Shown: positions 1-7,897, counted from the first letter of the stretch. The stretch: 64,000 nucleotides of DNA from Prochlorococcus marinus str. MIT 9211 (GCF_000018585.1 NC_009976.1:1049982-1113981); one strand, 5' to 3'. Translations and numbers: made by a program. The notes: a model not told the origin generated them from the letters alone.

Positions 1-752
1 CGGCATTAATCGACGCTATTAGATTAATTTATTGTTTGGAAATTATTTGCATGTTTGGACTTATTGCTCTGTTAGATAATATAAAGAGCTTCCATAGTTT
101 TAAGTCAATTGGCAAATCTAAAGAAGAGTTATCAAAACTAAAGTCCACACAGGAATCAAAAGACTATATAAGATTTATCCCTAAGCTTTTTCCAATACTA
201 GTTGTAAGTTTGTTATCCACTGGGATTCTTTCACTTTTACAAAGCGCATTGCCAATTGATTTAGTATTAGGAGGAGTTAATAGGCCAGCAATTAATAATA
301 GCTCTATTGGAATACTAATAGCAATACAACTTAGTCTACTATTATTAATTCAGTGGCCAATAGGCAATTGGCTAACAAAAAAGGATGTACGTTTTGGCTT
401 AGGTTTAAGCCTTTACAGTTTTTCAATAGGTTGTTTATTATTGTCTTTGTCAAGCATATTTAAAGAAGGTCTTATTTTGACAGCGATAGGGTTAATAGCT
501 GTCTCAATAGGACTAGCATCTTTTCTTCCTACCGCAACAGAGGCAATAGTACAGATTTCACCTGAGAGATATAGGGGAATTACAATGGCAGTATATTCTC
601 AATGTTTTGGCATTAGCGCCTTATTAGCACCACTAATTGCAGGTATTATTATTGATACAAACGGCAACGCAGTGCTTCTTTGGTCACTTACGAGTTTTTG
701 CTGTATAGCTGTTACACCATTAATCCAAAAGATAAAGCCTATTATTACCTAG
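1..752 (+). CDS. MFS-type transporter, C-terminal part (runs off left edge)
   Basis: The reading frame is open from the first bases of the window to a TAG at 750-752, so the gene begins upstream and only about 249 C-terminal residues are seen. They contain about six hydrophobic helices separated by short basic loops. A cytoplasmic-type loop 'PERYRG' precedes a helix rich in small residues, as in the second half of major facilitator permeases. A charged linker (GKSKEELSKLKSTQESKD) looks like the central loop between the two six-helix halves. The substrate cannot be told. It converges with the next gene, 11 bp away. Confidence 0.7.
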   Translation, partial: ALIDAIRLIYCLEIICMFGLIALLDNIKSFHSFKSIGKSKEELSKLKSTQESKDYIRFIPKLFPILVVSLLSTGILSLLQSALPIDLVLGGVNRPAINNSSIGILIAIQLSLLLLIQWPIGNWLTKKDVRFGLGLSLYSFSIGCLLLSLSSIFKEGLILTAIGLIAVSIGLASFLPTATEAIVQISPERYRGITMAVYSQCFGISALLAPLIAGIIIDTNGNAVLLWSLTSFCCIAVTPLIQKIKPIIT

Positions 753-763
753 ATTACCAATCA

Positions 764-1135
764 TTAATTATATTCAAAGATAAATCCATCTTTTTCTAGC
801 TCTATCATTCGAAGCTCTCTTAAAAAGAGAAACAATGGAGCCGCGAATGCAAAAGCAATAACAAACATACTAATAATTACTAGCCAAAAATGCTTGATTT
901 TTAATCTACGTGCTTCAGAAAACATCCATATAGTCGTTGCACCCGCTCCTATAAATAAATCTCTAGAAAGAGACTGTGCCGCTGGATTTATATTTGCAAG
1001 TTTTATAAAGTTATCAAGATCGAAAGACGGACCATAATTGTTTATAAAGTCAATATTAGCTAGCATAGGTAGAACAGCGCCGAGAATGGCAAGCAATACG
1101 TAAATACAACTCAGAAAGTAACGCTTGCTAGGCAT
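764..1135 (-). CDS. DUF2834 family small membrane protein
   Basis: 123 residues from an ATG. An N-terminal helix (about residues 7-27) is followed by a loop, a helix near 55-75 and a C-terminal hydrophobic helix near 83-105. The pattern D-x3-F-x-K-L-A-N-x-N-P-A-A-Q-S-L-S-R-D-L followed by an F-x-E-A-R-R-L loop matches DUF2834 membrane proteins of cyanobacteria, whose function is unknown. It lies tail to tail with the MFS gene and head to head (77 bp) with the sugar kinase gene, so the two could share a promoter region. Confidence 0.65.
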   Translation of the reverse strand: MPSKRYFLSCIYVLLAILGAVLPMLANIDFINNYGPSFDLDNFIKLANINPAAQSLSRDLFIGAGATTIWMFSEARRLKIKHFWLVIISMFVIAFAFAAPLFLFLRELRMIELEKDGFIFEYN

Positions 1136-1212
1136 TTGATTTAAGTCCGTTAAATTAAAGACAAGAATCCCTAAGATAAAGTAGTCAAGGCATACTTAGC
1201 AAATCATTTTTT

Positions 1213-2055
1213 ATGGATACCTACACATCCAAAGATTTGCCTTTATTTCCCAATTTAAAACTTGCAGTTGTAGGGCACGTTGAGTGGATAAGTTTCATAG
1301 GTGTTAAAGGTCTTCCCAAGCCAGGAGATATTATTCACGCAAGCAACTTTAGAGAGGAACCAGCTGGAGGAGGAGCTGTAGCAGCAATACAACTCGGAAA
1401 GCTTACTAAGCAGACTGTTCATTTCTTTACATCATTAGGCAAAGACAGAAATGGAATAGAAAGTTATAAAAAATTAGAAGATAATGGTCTTAAGTTACAT
1501 GTTGCCTGGAAAGATGAGCCGACCAGGAAAGGGATTAGTTTCGTTGACGAAAAAGGGGAAAGGACAATAACTGTTATCGGTAAAAGACTACAACCTACTT
1601 CGAATGACTCTTTGCCATGGCAAATATTAGATGGTTTTGATGGTATTTTCATAACAGCTACAGACGCCAAGGGTATTCAACTTTGCAGAAATGCAAAAAA
1701 CATTGTTGCCACTCCTAGAGTGGGAGTTCAGACATTAAAAGAAGCCAATATTGAGCTAGATGCGTTAGTTGGGAGTGCACTAGATTTAGCTGAACAAATT
1801 CCAATAATGGACCTGTATCCTCAACCTAAAAAACAAGTGGCTACAGAAGGTGCTCAAGGTGGTTACGTAATCCCTGGAGGCAGGTATAAAGCAGTCAAAC
1901 TAAATCACAAAATAATTGACTCATATGGCTGCGGGGATAGTTTTGCAGCAGGACTAACTGCCGGGTTAGCAGCTGGCTGGGAAATTAACAAAGCCTTAAA
2001 CCTAGCAGCAAAATGTGGTGCTATATGTACAACTTTCTTTGGACCATATATATAA
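1213..2055 (+). CDS. PfkB/ribokinase-family carbohydrate kinase
   Basis: 280 residues, typical for the family. The N-terminal strand 'LAVVGHVEW' and the 'PAGGGAVAAIQLGKL' block (about residues 50-65) are the substrate-side glycine motif. The C-terminal signature 'DSYGCGDSFAAGLTAGL' (from about residue 236) carries the anion hole and the catalytic Asp at about 242. The usual GAGD is GCGD here, a mild departure. It probably phosphorylates a sugar or nucleoside with ATP in the cytosol; the substrate cannot be predicted. An ATG start follows an AT-rich leader. Confidence 0.85.
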   Translation: MDTYTSKDLPLFPNLKLAVVGHVEWISFIGVKGLPKPGDIIHASNFREEPAGGGAVAAIQLGKLTKQTVHFFTSLGKDRNGIESYKKLEDNGLKLHVAWKDEPTRKGISFVDEKGERTITVIGKRLQPTSNDSLPWQILDGFDGIFITATDAKGIQLCRNAKNIVATPRVGVQTLKEANIELDALVGSALDLAEQIPIMDLYPQPKKQVATEGAQGGYVIPGGRYKAVKLNHKIIDSYGCGDSFAAGLTAGLAAGWEINKALNLAAKCGAICTTFFGPYI

Positions 2056-2091
2056 TCAAAATCAATAGGAAGCACTTCTAGCATTTCTAAA

Positions 2092-2331
2092 GTGGGTACT
2101 TCTACTCAAAATTCAAAGCAAATGATCTTTAAGAAGGGTTCTCAGGACGAGTTATATAAAAGTAAAAGCCTTGTTTCTCTAGCAATATTCTCAATATTAA
2201 TCTTTTTCATCCTTTTCTTAGAATCAATAATCATCTTAATATCAATTTTCTGGAAAGGTATTCTAAAGAAAGAAGTCCTTTCAAAAAGAAGCAACATTGG
2301 GTTTGATATTGAAATAATTCAAAGGTCCTAA
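2092..2331 (+). CDS. Small hypothetical membrane protein (GTG start)
   Basis: 79 codons from a GTG, 36 bp after the kinase and on the same strand. One long hydrophobic stretch (about residues 28-55, LAIFSILIFFILFLESIIILISIF) is flanked by Lys-rich segments, so a one- or two-helix membrane protein is likely. No family is recognised. The GTG start and low complexity leave some doubt that it is expressed; an internal ATG about 11 codons in is an alternative. Confidence 0.4.
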   Translation: MGTSTQNSKQMIFKKGSQDELYKSKSLVSLAIFSILIFFILFLESIIILISIFWKGILKKEVLSKRSNIGFDIEIIQRS

Positions 2332-2364
2332 GCGTTGAATTTTTATTCACAAAGCTAACAAAGC

Positions 2365-2730
2365 ATGCGACTTACTCTAGGGCTGATAATAATTTTAGTA
2401 GTTATTTATATATCAATCAAGCATTGGAAGGTGTTATTAAATATTAAAAGCATAAGAATCTTCCAGAATGTTATTAAATCTAGGCTAGAAAAGAGATTCC
2501 TTATAGAGAAATTGCATAACAATTATTATAATGAATTATTATTAAGCCCTGAGTTAAATATAAAGATAAACTCTTCAGGAAACTATGATGAGCAAATAGA
2601 AAAGACAAATTTACATAGAGCCAGGCTGGCAAAGTTTGGCCAATCAAAAATGAATGGAGTTACATTTTTCAAAGGCCCTAAGGGAGGCATTTATATCTAT
2701 ACCAAAAATGGGAAGAAAAGATATTTATAA
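2365..2730 (+). CDS. Membrane-anchored small protein with C-terminal GPKGGIYIYTKNGKKRYL block
   Basis: 121 residues from an ATG. Residues 3-18 form an N-terminal membrane anchor, followed by a basic helical region. The C-terminus 'FKGPKGGIYIYTKNGKKRYL' resembles by eye the short basic G-P-[KR]-G-G-x-[YI]-Y motif of the so-called PBCV-specific basic adaptor domain, a module known mainly from large DNA viruses and some bacteria. This is resemblance only, not a proven match. It follows the preceding small ORF by 33 bp. Function unknown. Confidence 0.55.
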   Translation: MRLTLGLIIILVVIYISIKHWKVLLNIKSIRIFQNVIKSRLEKRFLIEKLHNNYYNELLLSPELNIKINSSGNYDEQIEKTNLHRARLAKFGQSKMNGVTFFKGPKGGIYIYTKNGKKRYL

Positions 2731-2909
2731 TTAGCTTGATAGAATTATTAGAATCCAATTGATTGTTTAAATAAAAGGATGGTTTATTATTTAATATAAT
2801 GCCAGTCTTTGATTTTGAATCTATTCTATAAAGTTATCGAAATTATGAATAAAGATACCTAGGAGGATCTTCACACTTAAGTCTCTATAGAAAAAATTAT
2901 TATTCCTTC

Positions 2910-3161
2910 CTATGTTTTATATTCCTGAAAGTTTATATTATTAGGGTATATTTTATCTTTTTCATCTAATACTTCAAAGGTATATAGCAGAAAAGGAGCG
3001 CATAGACTAAAAACTACAAATAAGGCAGCGATTTGGGATGGCCTGATAAATTTATACTTCTCTAAGTCTTCTCCACATATACTGCAAATAAGATCTTTCT
3101 TCCTAGGTTTAGTTATAGTTTGATAATCAGATGAGCAGAAAGGGCAATAATAGCGAGGCAT
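2910..3161 (-). CDS. Zinc-ribbon membrane protein, hypothetical
   Basis: 83 residues from an ATG. CPFC near residue 6 and CSIC near residue 27, about 20 residues apart, form a rubredoxin-like zinc ribbon at the N-terminus. A single hydrophobic helix follows (about residues 46-62) with a short charged tail. The architecture suggests a zinc-binding head anchored in the membrane with the head in the cytosol. No specific family is recognised. Confidence 0.55.
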   Translation of the reverse strand: MPRYYCPFCSSDYQTITKPRKKDLICSICGEDLEKYKFIRPSQIAALFVVFSLCAPFLLYTFEVLDEKDKIYPNNINFQEYKT

Positions 3162-3259
3162 ATAATAAGAAAAAGATAAGAGCTTATAAATAAATCGCTT
3201 ATAGATAAATTTGAGAATAAAATTGATTAATTTAAAATAGTGCCTGAAAGTTGTCTTAA

Positions 3260-3553
3260 TTAGCCTTTCACTTCAGACAGAAGTTGTTCTTCGCACCTGA
3301 TTAGATCAATGCAGTTGGGATGATCCTTGATGTATTTGTTGAATTCCATTGCAAGCATTCTTGCTTCAAAAGAGTCGGCTGCATAAAAGCAGTTTTCTAA
3401 CTTTCCATTATCGAAAGAGCGATAACGAACTGTATAAGGCCTGAGATGATTCATTGACTCCTTTAAGGAGGTCAACTTAACTATCTCTCTTAACTCAGTT
3501 AAATTTCCACAAATGTCTTCCAAAGGAGATAAAGGGAAGGTTCGTAAAAACAC
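3260..3553 (-). CDS. Conserved-type hypothetical protein
   Basis: 97 codons from a GTG (ATG alternative at residue 34). Soluble, with a mixed alpha/beta pattern: 'TVRYRSFDNGKLENCFYAADSFEARMLAMEF' looks like a beta hairpin followed by an alpha helix, as in small picocyanobacterial proteins that have 'F-x-A-x-D-S-x-E-A-R' segments. No catalytic motif is visible. It lies 22 bp downstream of the pentapeptide-repeat gene on the same strand and may be co-transcribed with it. Confidence 0.5.
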   Translation of the reverse strand: MFLRTFPLSPLEDICGNLTELREIVKLTSLKESMNHLRPYTVRYRSFDNGKLENCFYAADSFEARMLAMEFNKYIKDHPNCIDLIRCEEQLLSEVKG

Positions 3554-3575
3554 CTTTAAGAAAGGTTCCTTGTTC

Positions 3576-4127
3576 CTATGAACCTGGCATAGCTGGCTTA
3601 TAGCCTCCTAAATTGTCTGAGCACTCAAGGCTATCCCTTGTTGCGATACCCGTTTTTGGATTAACTCCTTCTGCAATTTCGCATAAGTTACGTTGATCAT
3701 CCCTATCTAAAACCGAATCACTAAAGTCTGCGCCAGCTATAAGAGCCCCAGCGAAACTACTACCTGATGCAATCATATTTACTAGAACGGCATTTCTTAA
3801 GTCGGTTTTTTGAAAATTGACTCGGTCAGAAAGAGTATCTGTTAAATCAATCCCATTAAGGTTTGATCCCTTTAAGTCAGCTAAAGTTACGACAGTCCCA
3901 TGAAGATCTACATCGCTTAGATTCGCATCTCTTGCAGTAGCCCCAGCAATAGAAGACTTCGATAAATCTTGGCCATGAAGGTCAATGCCAGTAATTTGTG
4001 AACGTACATAATTAGGCACTTCATCTCCTTCTTGCAAAACAGCATGAGCTGAGCTGTAAGGAGTAATCAAAAGAAATCCTCCCAGAAGAAAAGCAACCAG
4101 GCGTAAAAGGAGTCGATATTTAATCAT
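3576..4127 (-). CDS. Exported pentapeptide-repeat protein (thylakoid lumen type)
   Basis: 183 residues from the ATG at 4127. The N-terminus is a signal peptide: basic start, hydrophobic core (residues 6-22) and an AHA cleavage site near 29. The body contains A(D/N)LxX-type pentapeptide repeats (IDLHGQDL, DANLSDVDL, ADLKGSNLNGIDL, VNFQKTDLRNAVL, GADFSDSVL), followed by a Cys-containing C-terminus (CEIAEG...LECSD). Secreted pentapeptide proteins of this kind occur in the thylakoid lumen of cyanobacteria and plastids. An in-frame TTG at 4157 has a good AGGGAG ribosome site and is an alternative start, but it would extend the signal peptide by ten residues. Confidence 0.8.
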   Translation of the reverse strand: MIKYRLLLRLVAFLLGGFLLITPYSSAHAVLQEGDEVPNYVRSQITGIDLHGQDLSKSSIAGATARDANLSDVDLHGTVVTLADLKGSNLNGIDLTDTLSDRVNFQKTDLRNAVLVNMIASGSSFAGALIAGADFSDSVLDRDDQRNLCEIAEGVNPKTGIATRDSLECSDNLGGYKPAMPGS

Positions 4128-4251
4128 GGAGTTTCCCAACCAAATAATTCTTTTCAATTATCTCCCTTTAAGGAATAGATAATTGCTTATTAGATATATG
4201 CATTTACCTTAATTAAAAGCTTAGCAAGAGGAAAGGATCATTAATTGTCTT

Positions 4252-4431
4252 CTAGAGTGGCATACCCGAGATGTATTGATGAACGGAGGAATTTATCCAA
4301 TAAAGGCCAAGGCATAACATGAGCAACAAGTTGAAGACAACTAACGTGCCTTCCATAAAAAATACTTCAGATTGACTTGATTGAAATTGTTCTGACTTTT
4401 GATTGAGCAACGTACTGAACTTGTCCTTCAT
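4252..4431 (-). CDS. Small membrane protein, 59 residues
   Basis: Read directly from the minus strand: ATG at 4431, TAG at 4252. A polar, Ser/Gln-rich N-terminus (MKDKFSTLLNQKSEQFQSSQ) is followed by a single membrane helix (EGTLVVFNLLLMLCLGLYWI) and a short tail. No family is recognised. It occupies most of the otherwise empty 460 bp between the pentapeptide gene and the tautomerase; the remainder (4432-4618) is AT-rich leader with an A-run near 4530 and no other gene seen. Confidence 0.45.
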   Translation of the reverse strand: MKDKFSTLLNQKSEQFQSSQSEVFFMEGTLVVFNLLLMLCLGLYWINSSVHQYISGMPL

Positions 4432-4618
4432 CTAGAGATAATTGCCTTTCTCAGCAAATATAACTAGAAAATCCCAACGGCGTGATGCTTGAGCTATCTC
4501 AAATTTATACTTAATTTTTTTTTAATTTTAGAAACAAAAAAAACCTTATAAATAAAAAAACTCCTGATTTAAGAAAATATTTTCTAAGCTAATCAAATAA
4601 AATCGCTATTTACGTACA

Positions 4619-4957
4619 ATGCCTCTAATTAATATTCGAACATCCGCAACTGAAATAACAGATACAAATGGATTCCTTAAAAAGGTTTCTTCAAAAATTG
4701 CAGAACTTACTTCAAAGCCTGAAATTTATGTTATGGCGACTTTGGAGTTTGATGCTCCCATGCTGTTTGGAGGTAGCTCAGAAGATTGCTGCTACATAGA
4801 AGTAAAATCAATAGGAGGAATAAATCCTTCTAGGATGTCAAATGATTTGTGCATGCTTATCAATGAGTCATTAGGCGTTCAAAAAGAAAGAATATATATA
4901 AATTTTGAGGATATACAGGCAAAGAACTGGGGTTATAACGCGACTACATTCGGTTAG
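4619..4957 (+). CDS. MIF-like tautomerase
   Basis: 112 residues, the usual length for the macrophage migration inhibitory factor family. The protein begins Met-Pro, leaving Pro1 as the catalytic base once Met is removed. 'PLINIRTSA', 'SKPEIYVMATLEFDAPMLFGGSSEDCCYIEVKSIGG' (in two blocks) and the C-terminal 'NWGYNATTF' follow MIF, whose end reads WxNxTFA. Cyanobacterial homologues have tautomerase activity on phenylpyruvate-like substrates, but the physiological substrate is unknown. It stands alone, without an operon partner. Confidence 0.88.
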   Translation: MPLINIRTSATEITDTNGFLKKVSSKIAELTSKPEIYVMATLEFDAPMLFGGSSEDCCYIEVKSIGGINPSRMSNDLCMLINESLGVQKERIYINFEDIQAKNWGYNATTFG

Positions 4958-5196
4958 ACGAAATGATTCTATGCAAGTCAGATTCAAACGCAGTGCAAAT
5001 GGAATCACAGGTAGGTATAAGCAAAAAAGCAGTTGACATTGTTTTTTGTTTTCACCCAAAAGATTCGTTCTTAAGAAAGTTAGAGCCTAAACAAATTACT
5101 CAATTATAAGAGCAGATATGATTTATTACGTACAGGAAATTACCCTTTTGAAAGGGCCTCATAAAGTATTAACCTTTAAAAATTAGAAATTTTTAA

Positions 5197-5400
5197 ATGT
5201 CAACCAGTAAAAGAGAGGAAGTCAGCTCCCATTTGCGCTATATACGCCAAGAGCTAAGGGATTTAGACCAGATGCTTAATCAAGATGGTCTTCTTCCAGA
5301 ATTAACTGAACTAAAAGAGGTTTATAACTCTCTCAATGCTTTACATGAACTAATTACAGGAAAAGTCAAAAAGAAGCCAAAGCCGGAATTTGATGACTAA
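5197..5400 (+). CDS. Small helical hypothetical protein, 67 residues
   Basis: ATG start after an AT-rich leader. The sequence is highly charged and predicted helical (REEVSSHLRYIRQELRDLDQML), with a second helix (ELTELKEVYNSLNALHELI) and a basic, proline-rich tail. It has no membrane segment and no known motif. The heptad-like spacing of hydrophobic residues suggests a short coiled coil or helical hairpin. Function unknown. Confidence 0.55.
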   Translation: MSTSKREEVSSHLRYIRQELRDLDQMLNQDGLLPELTELKEVYNSLNALHELITGKVKKKPKPEFDD

Positions 5401-5513
5401 TGAGGGCTTATATATATCTCAAGTAATCTAAAGTTCCTTGCGTATGCATAGATATTTCTTAGCTTTTATACCTTAGGGAAGGTGGCTATCCCCAGAACCA
5501 TAAGGAAATACGA

Positions 5514-6035
5514 CTAAATTCCTGACATCTCTTGCTTAAGCTGCTCAGACCATTGAGATATTCGCGCGTCTGTCATATCTGACTCACTATCTTCATCAAG
5601 AGGGAGGCCACAAAACACATCTCCAATAGCACTCTTTGACTCATCAAATGTATATTCCTTTGTACTTACATAACCAACCATTGTTGCTCCAGCCTTTTTA
5701 AAAAAGCGGTGAAGCTCTTCCATTGCATCGCAATAGTTCTCAGTATAAGTAGATGAATCACCCAAACCAAAAATTGCCACTTTCTTACCAGAAAGATTTA
5801 GGCTGCCTATCTCTTCAAGGAGAGCGTCCCATGCTGTGCCAGATCTTTCTGAATCAGCTCCAGTATTCCAAGTAGGAATTCCACAGATAATTCCTTCATG
5901 ATTGGTAAATTCGTTTAAATCATCAACATCAGACATATCTCTAGGAGATTCTGCTCCATCAAGCAAGCCATGAAGCCTTTCAGCTATATCCTCTGTCTTA
6001 CCAGTAGTTGTTGCGAAGTAAATGCCTACAGTCAT
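5514..6035 (-). CDS. isiB: Flavodoxin
   Basis: 173 residues from the ATG at 6035; a TTG three codons upstream is less likely. The FMN phosphate loop 'ATTTGKTE' is at about residues 7-14. The first isoalloxazine-stacking loop is 'GIPTWNTGA' (about 55-63) and the second 'GLGDSSTYTENYCDA' (about 91-105) has the stacking Tyr. It is a long-chain flavodoxin, as in other cyanobacteria, and replaces ferredoxin as PSI electron acceptor under iron stress. It sits downstream of a pcb gene on the same strand, as isiB sits behind isiA elsewhere, but a terminator lies between them and a 12-bp inverted repeat abuts its start codon. Confidence 0.95.
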   Translation of the reverse strand: MTVGIYFATTTGKTEDIAERLHGLLDGAESPRDMSDVDDLNEFTNHEGIICGIPTWNTGADSERSGTAWDALLEEIGSLNLSGKKVAIFGLGDSSTYTENYCDAMEELHRFFKKAGATMVGYVSTKEYTFDESKSAIGDVFCGLPLDEDSESDMTDARISQWSEQLKQEMSGI

Positions 6036-6037
6036 GT

Positions 6038-6080
6038 GAATCAACTAATAACATATTTGTCATAAATCATTAGTTGATTC
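6038..6080 (-). promoter_or_regulatory. 12-bp inverted repeat abutting the flavodoxin start codon
   Basis: The arms gaatcaactaat (6038-6049) and attagttgattc (6069-6080) are perfect reverse complements separated by 19 bp. The inner arm ends two bases from the flavodoxin ATG. If the transcript starts upstream, the 5' leader would fold into a hairpin covering the ribosome entry site; alternatively the palindrome is a repressor site. No U-run follows it, so it is not a standard terminator. Confidence 0.55.
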
Positions 6081-6162
6081 TTGGAAGAACAGATATCACT
6101 TTCCAGTGTCTTCCGTGATACAAACGTTGGTCACAATGTTTTACTCCACTCAATAGAAGAAT

Positions 6163-6196
6163 TAAAAAAGAGCCTCGTTAGAAAACGAGACTCTTT
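6163..6196 (-). terminator. Rho-independent terminator of the first pcb gene
   Basis: A stem formed by 6167-6179 and 6184-6196 (AAAGAG-C-CTCGTT / AACGAG-A-CTCTTT, one mismatch) has a short loop. On the minus strand it is followed by a run of T (complement of the A-run at 6164-6169). It lies 35 bp past the pcb stop and separates pcb from flavodoxin. Confidence 0.75.
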
Positions 6197-6230
6197 AGTG
6201 CAATCTAAAAGATCCTATTTTAAAGGTCTA

Positions 6231-7316
6231 TCAAGATTTAATAGTAAAGGTGGCTGTCTTTTCATTTCCTATAGCACTAGTGACACTCTTGAAGTCAAAG
6301 CCTAAGGCTCTAAGGGCATGCCAGAAATGACCTTGAAGGAAGAAGAAGCCTAGATAATAATGCACATTAGCCAAGGCAGCTCTAGTGGAATGCCCCCAAA
6401 AAGCAGTCGCATCAGATAAATCTCCAGTATCTATCCAATATGGTGAAACTGAAAATTTAAATTCAAGTGGCTCACCATACCAAGCTTCTGGATAAACAGT
6501 GGTATTAGAAGCACACCAGAAAGCTGCAACAATAGCCATCCAACCAATGCCAGCTAGTGACCAAGAAAGTACTGCTTCAGCTGAAAGAAGTTCTGCTCCT
6601 TTAAACTTACTCCATTCACCTAGTCTTTTATCTTCCCAAGGGGTTGAGCCTGCAACTATATGAAAAGCACCCCCAGTAATCTCAACAAAAGCTAAGAAAG
6701 CATGGCCACCCATAACATCTTCAAGACTATCAATAGCAAGAAAGTCAAACTGCCTTTCCCAAATCATTGACAAGTCAAGATTGTAATTAACCTGGCGAAT
6801 TGCTCCTACTGCAGGATCATAAATTCCGTGAATTCTCGCCCATTCAACAAACCAAATACATGCAACACCAAAAAATATAAGGTGGTGGCCAAGTATGAAG
6901 GTCTGATTATCAGGGTTATTCCACTCAAGCTTAAATTTCTTAGCTTGTAAGACTTCACTATCTTCTACATTCTCCTCAAATAGGATTGCATGAAGAAGTC
7001 CTCCTCCTCCATAAACCATTGAGAAGATAAGGTGAAAAATTGCAATGGTTGCAACACCAACCCCTGTCCAAACTCCAGCTTCATCAAAGCCAAGCCCAAT
7101 AGAAGCAAGATGTGCCAGAAATAGAGAGCTTTGATGACCCATAGGTATTTCTGGGTTATATCTGGCTAGCTCCCAAAGAGTGCTGCCACCAGCCGCAAAG
7201 CAGATCAAGCCCGTATGGCCTATATGAGAGGCAATAAATCGGCCAGAGCGGTTGGTAACCACAGAATTACCAGCCCACCATCCATAGGTAACTTCTGGAT
7301 TTCCATAGGTCTGCAT
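6231..7316 (-). CDS. pcb: Chlorophyll a/b-binding antenna protein Pcb (copy 1)
   Basis: 361 residues, six membrane helices, CP43/IsiA superfamily. It starts MQTYGNPEVTYGWWAGNS like the other two copies. Likely chlorophyll ligands are the His residues in HTGLICF, MGHQSSLFLAHL, FILGHHLIFFG, GGHAFLAF, HIVAG and QGHFWHALRALGFDFK. It lacks the large lumenal loop E of CP43. It differs from copies 2 and 3 by a longer insertion near helix 5 (STPWEDKRLGEWSKF). It forms part of the divinyl-chlorophyll antenna in thylakoids; which photosystem it serves cannot be shown here. A conserved element lies 48 bp upstream and flavodoxin follows downstream. Confidence 0.95.
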   Translation of the reverse strand: MQTYGNPEVTYGWWAGNSVVTNRSGRFIASHIGHTGLICFAAGGSTLWELARYNPEIPMGHQSSLFLAHLASIGLGFDEAGVWTGVGVATIAIFHLIFSMVYGGGGLLHAILFEENVEDSEVLQAKKFKLEWNNPDNQTFILGHHLIFFGVACIWFVEWARIHGIYDPAVGAIRQVNYNLDLSMIWERQFDFLAIDSLEDVMGGHAFLAFVEITGGAFHIVAGSTPWEDKRLGEWSKFKGAELLSAEAVLSWSLAGIGWMAIVAAFWCASNTTVYPEAWYGEPLEFKFSVSPYWIDTGDLSDATAFWGHSTRAALANVHYYLGFFFLQGHFWHALRALGFDFKSVTSAIGNEKTATFTIKS

Positions 7317-7363
7317 AATTTTTAAGCAATACAGGCGAATATGGAATGAAGATTACACTGTGG

Positions 7364-7403
7364 TCAATAAATATGCGCAGAATAGTTAAAGGTCTTTATT
7401 TAG
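7364..7403 (-). promoter_or_regulatory. Shared pcb upstream element, copy 1
   Basis: On the plus strand it reads tcaataaatatg...gaatagttaaaggtctttatttag. Matching copies lie at 9405-9443 and 11242-11281, each 48-52 bp before a pcb ATG. Conservation is far above the surrounding DNA. It probably contains the promoter or an activator site for coordinated pcb expression. Confidence 0.7.
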
Positions 7404-7412
7404 TTGTTGAGA

Positions 7413-7438
7413 TTTTTTTTTGATCGATCAAAAAAAAA
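7413..7438. repeat. Perfect 26-bp palindrome T9-GATCGATC-A9
   Basis: Nine T, GATCGATC, nine A, with no mismatch. It lies ten bases beyond the shared pcb element and upstream of pcb copy 1. It could act as a bidirectional terminator-like hairpin or a DNA-binding site; the A/T arms alone would make a weak RNA hairpin. Confidence 0.7.
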
Positions 7439-7897
7439 CTGGATTCTGAAGGGTTTTTCGCAAAAAGCATCCATCAGAAATTGATTAGGAGTAGGAGGAA
7501 AATCCTTGCAGTGCAAAGCTTTATAAATTTCTTCGAATAAAAAAAAGCTCATTAGCAAAAATCATCCGCAGGCTTAAAAAAAGAATTTCAGAAAAAGGAG
7601 AAATTATAAAAAATATGATCTGGCACTCTCTTCGAGCCAAGTTTGGTTAAGAAGTGATTTATAAAACTGAGCTTTAGAGGGTTTAAAGCTATTAAGCTTA
7701 AGCATTTTGCCAAATCTGGGATTCCATATTGGACTTCAAATGAGAAATGATCTAGTTAGTTGGATAAGAGTTTTTAGGGTATGGGGGGGGGCAGATATTT
7801 TTTAGAGCTTATTAAATTAATAGTAGTGTCAAAAAATTATTTTCCTAGACATAATCTTAGTCTCTAGGCTATAACACACCTACTTTTCATTGACTTG

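Larger units (their letters stand above)
7317..7897. other. Long non-coding stretch between pcb copy 1 and the next small gene
   Basis: About 580 bp with no ORF longer than about a dozen codons on inspection. It holds the shared pcb upstream element (7364-7403), a 26-bp T9-GATCGATC-A9 palindrome (7413-7438), a CCTCCTACTCC-like stretch on the minus strand near 7490 and a run of nine G near 7790. The length and content suggest divergent regulation or an unannotated RNA, but no transcript can be proven. Confidence 0.5.

Noticed and set aside
4963-5109. 48-codon ORF (MILCKSDSNAVQ...) just after the tautomerase
   Set aside because: Unremarkable composition, no ribosome site and no membrane helix or motif; not enough support.
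6081-6305. 74-codon plus-strand ORF over the isiB leader and the pcb copy 1 end
   Set aside because: It starts with TTG, crosses the terminator hairpin and overlaps the end of pcb; it is a shadow frame.
7780-7795. Run of nine G near 7790 as a G-quadruplex
   Set aside because: A single G-run without three further nearby runs cannot form a standard intramolecular quadruplex.
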